This document shows, piece by piece, positions 63,381 through 64,000 of a DNA stretch of 64,000 bases. This DNA is from Ottowia testudinis (GTDB taxonomy: Bacteria; Pseudomonadota; Gammaproteobacteria; Burkholderiales; Burkholderiaceae_C). Location of the stretch: assembly GCF_017498525.1 (NCBI RefSeq), contig NZ_CP071796.1:620001-684000 (forward strand), given 5' to 3'. Position numbers and translations under genes: made by a program. The notes beneath the pieces were generated by a model. That model searched no databases, was not told where the DNA came from, and worked only from the letters and a program-made list of their open reading frames with translations. The stretch's first letter is position 1. Each line of letters opens with the position of its first letter.

Positions 63381-63664
63381 TGCGCACCAACATCTTTATT
63401 GACGAAGAGGTGATGGCCGCCGCCATGAAGGGCGGCCAGTTCAAGACCAAGCGCGAGGCTGTAGAAGCGGGCTTGCGCCTTTTGGCGCGGCGCAACCATG
63501 CGCGCGAAGTGCTCAAATGGCGCGGCAAGTTGCACTGGGACGATCAGCCCGACCCCGCCGCCGTGGCCGCGCAGCAGCATGCCCAGCATGTGGCCGAGCC
63601 GCAGGCGCTCTATCAGTCCGGTGCCAGTGCCGCTGGCAAGAAAGCCGCCGGTGCTGGTGGTTGA
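63380..63664 (+). CDS. vapB: Type II antitoxin, VapB-like
   Basis: A 94-aa antitoxin of the VapB family: MRTNIFIDEEVMAAAMKGGQ, then FKTKREAVEAGLRLLARRN (ribbon-helix-helix DNA-binding part, about 1-45). The rest neutralises the toxin. It is longer than typical (about 70) by a Gly/Ala-rich tail. It overlaps vapC, so the two are coupled. The start at 63380 lies at the end of the palindromic operator; no clear Shine-Dalgarno sequence. Confidence 0.85.
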   Translation: MRTNIFIDEEVMAAAMKGGQFKTKREAVEAGLRLLARRNHAREVLKWRGKLHWDDQPDPAAVAAQQHAQHVAEPQALYQSGASAAGKKAAGAGG

Positions 63665-64000
63665 CAGCAGCGTCTGGATCGACTTTTTCCGCGGCGCGCC
63701 GACGCCCGCGGCGGACGAGCTGGCGCGCCACATGGACGAAGACGACGCCGACATCATCGTGCCCGATTTGGTGCTGTACGAAGTGCTGCGCGGCTTTCGG
63801 CTTGAGCGCGACTACCGCAACGCCCGGCAGCTGCTGGAAGGCTTCACGGTGGAGGCGGCGTTCAGCCCCGAGCTCGCCTGCCAGGCTGCCGAGCATTACC
63901 GCGACATGGTGTCGCGCGGCTTCACCATCCGCAGCGCGCTCGACGTGATGATTGGCGCCTTCTGCATCGAGCGCGATTACCTGCTGCTGCACAGCGACCG
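63651..64000 (+). CDS. vapC: Type II toxin, VapC-like PIN-domain RNase, 3' end beyond window
   Basis: VapC toxins are PIN-fold RNases, often cutting tRNA. The visible part begins VLVVDSSVWIDFFRG (first acidic residue Asp5) and continues DIIVPDLVLYEVLRGF and IRSALDVMIGAFCIERDYLL, where further acidic residues are expected. The frame is open to the end of the window. The start is not decided: GTG at 63651, 63657 or 63621 are all in frame, and all overlap vapB. It completes a vapBC module inserted after liuB. Confidence 0.85.
   Translation, partial: MLVVDSSVWIDFFRGAPTPAADELARHMDEDDADIIVPDLVLYEVLRGFRLERDYRNARQLLEGFTVEAAFSPELACQAAEHYRDMVSRGFTIRSALDVMIGAFCIERDYLLLHSD

Overview
The window is high-GC bacterial chromosome. 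Gene content and order point to a betaproteobacterium of the order Burkholderiales, most likely family Comamonadaceae (inferred, not tested). Supporting signs are recG-oxyR-ubiA in one neighbourhood, hemE next to priA, a ribosomal spc/alpha block, and many copies of a short palindromic repeat ending in a GCAGCTAT core. Genes are dense, with few gaps over 300 bases.

Layout. 1-7.4 kb: thiL (partial), a class I glutamine amidotransferase, a YbdK-type carboxylate-amine ligase overlapping a CPA2 antiporter, a membrane 'site-specific recombinase' family protein, apaG and rpe. 7.4-16.8 kb: DsrE-like secreted protein, DODA-type dioxygenase, YiaA/B protein, a secreted protein plus DUF2145 pair, MscS channel with BON domain, dacB, tgt and queA, then a 270-bp MITE with 33-bp terminal repeats. 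17-26.4 kb: recG, two unassigned genes (one of lower GC), oxyR, a PAP2 phosphatase, ubiA, a PilJ-N protein, proC and an esterase/phytase-like protein. 26.4-38.2 kb: a full glycerol import and oxidation locus: glpK, an IS110 remnant, divergent glpR, the ABC importer glpSTPQUV, and glpD. 38.2-47.4 kb: ribosomal block rplN to rplQ with secY and rpoA, then initiator tRNA-Met and a terminator. 47.5-55.5 kb: lipoprotein, rep, an AEC transporter, priA and hemE, with two DnaA-box matches between priA and hemE. 55.9-64 kb: a Pat/PatZ-type acetyltransferase, an AraC regulator divergent from an acyl-CoA synthetase, the carboxyltransferase subunit of methylcrotonyl-CoA carboxylase, and a vapBC module cut by the window end.

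How genes work together. In the glp locus, an ABC importer brings in glycerol, GlpK phosphorylates it, GlpD oxidises glycerol-3-phosphate, and GlpR probably represses in its absence. recG, rep and priA act in fork rescue and restart. tgt and queA make queuosine in tRNA. The AMP-ligase and liuB-type carboxylase fit acyl-CoA/leucine catabolism.

The most striking signal is the repeat. About 21 copies of a roughly 50-65 bp imperfect palindrome (called CPE here, a working name) lie between genes and, in frame, inside thiL, glpK, hemE and probably priA and glpS. In two genes the repeat supplies the hydrophobic core of the signal peptide, and in several it abuts the start codon. Its behaviour resembles the Rickettsia palindromic element. 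It is absent from the ribosomal block between rplN and rpoA. A different repeat sits in frame in recG.
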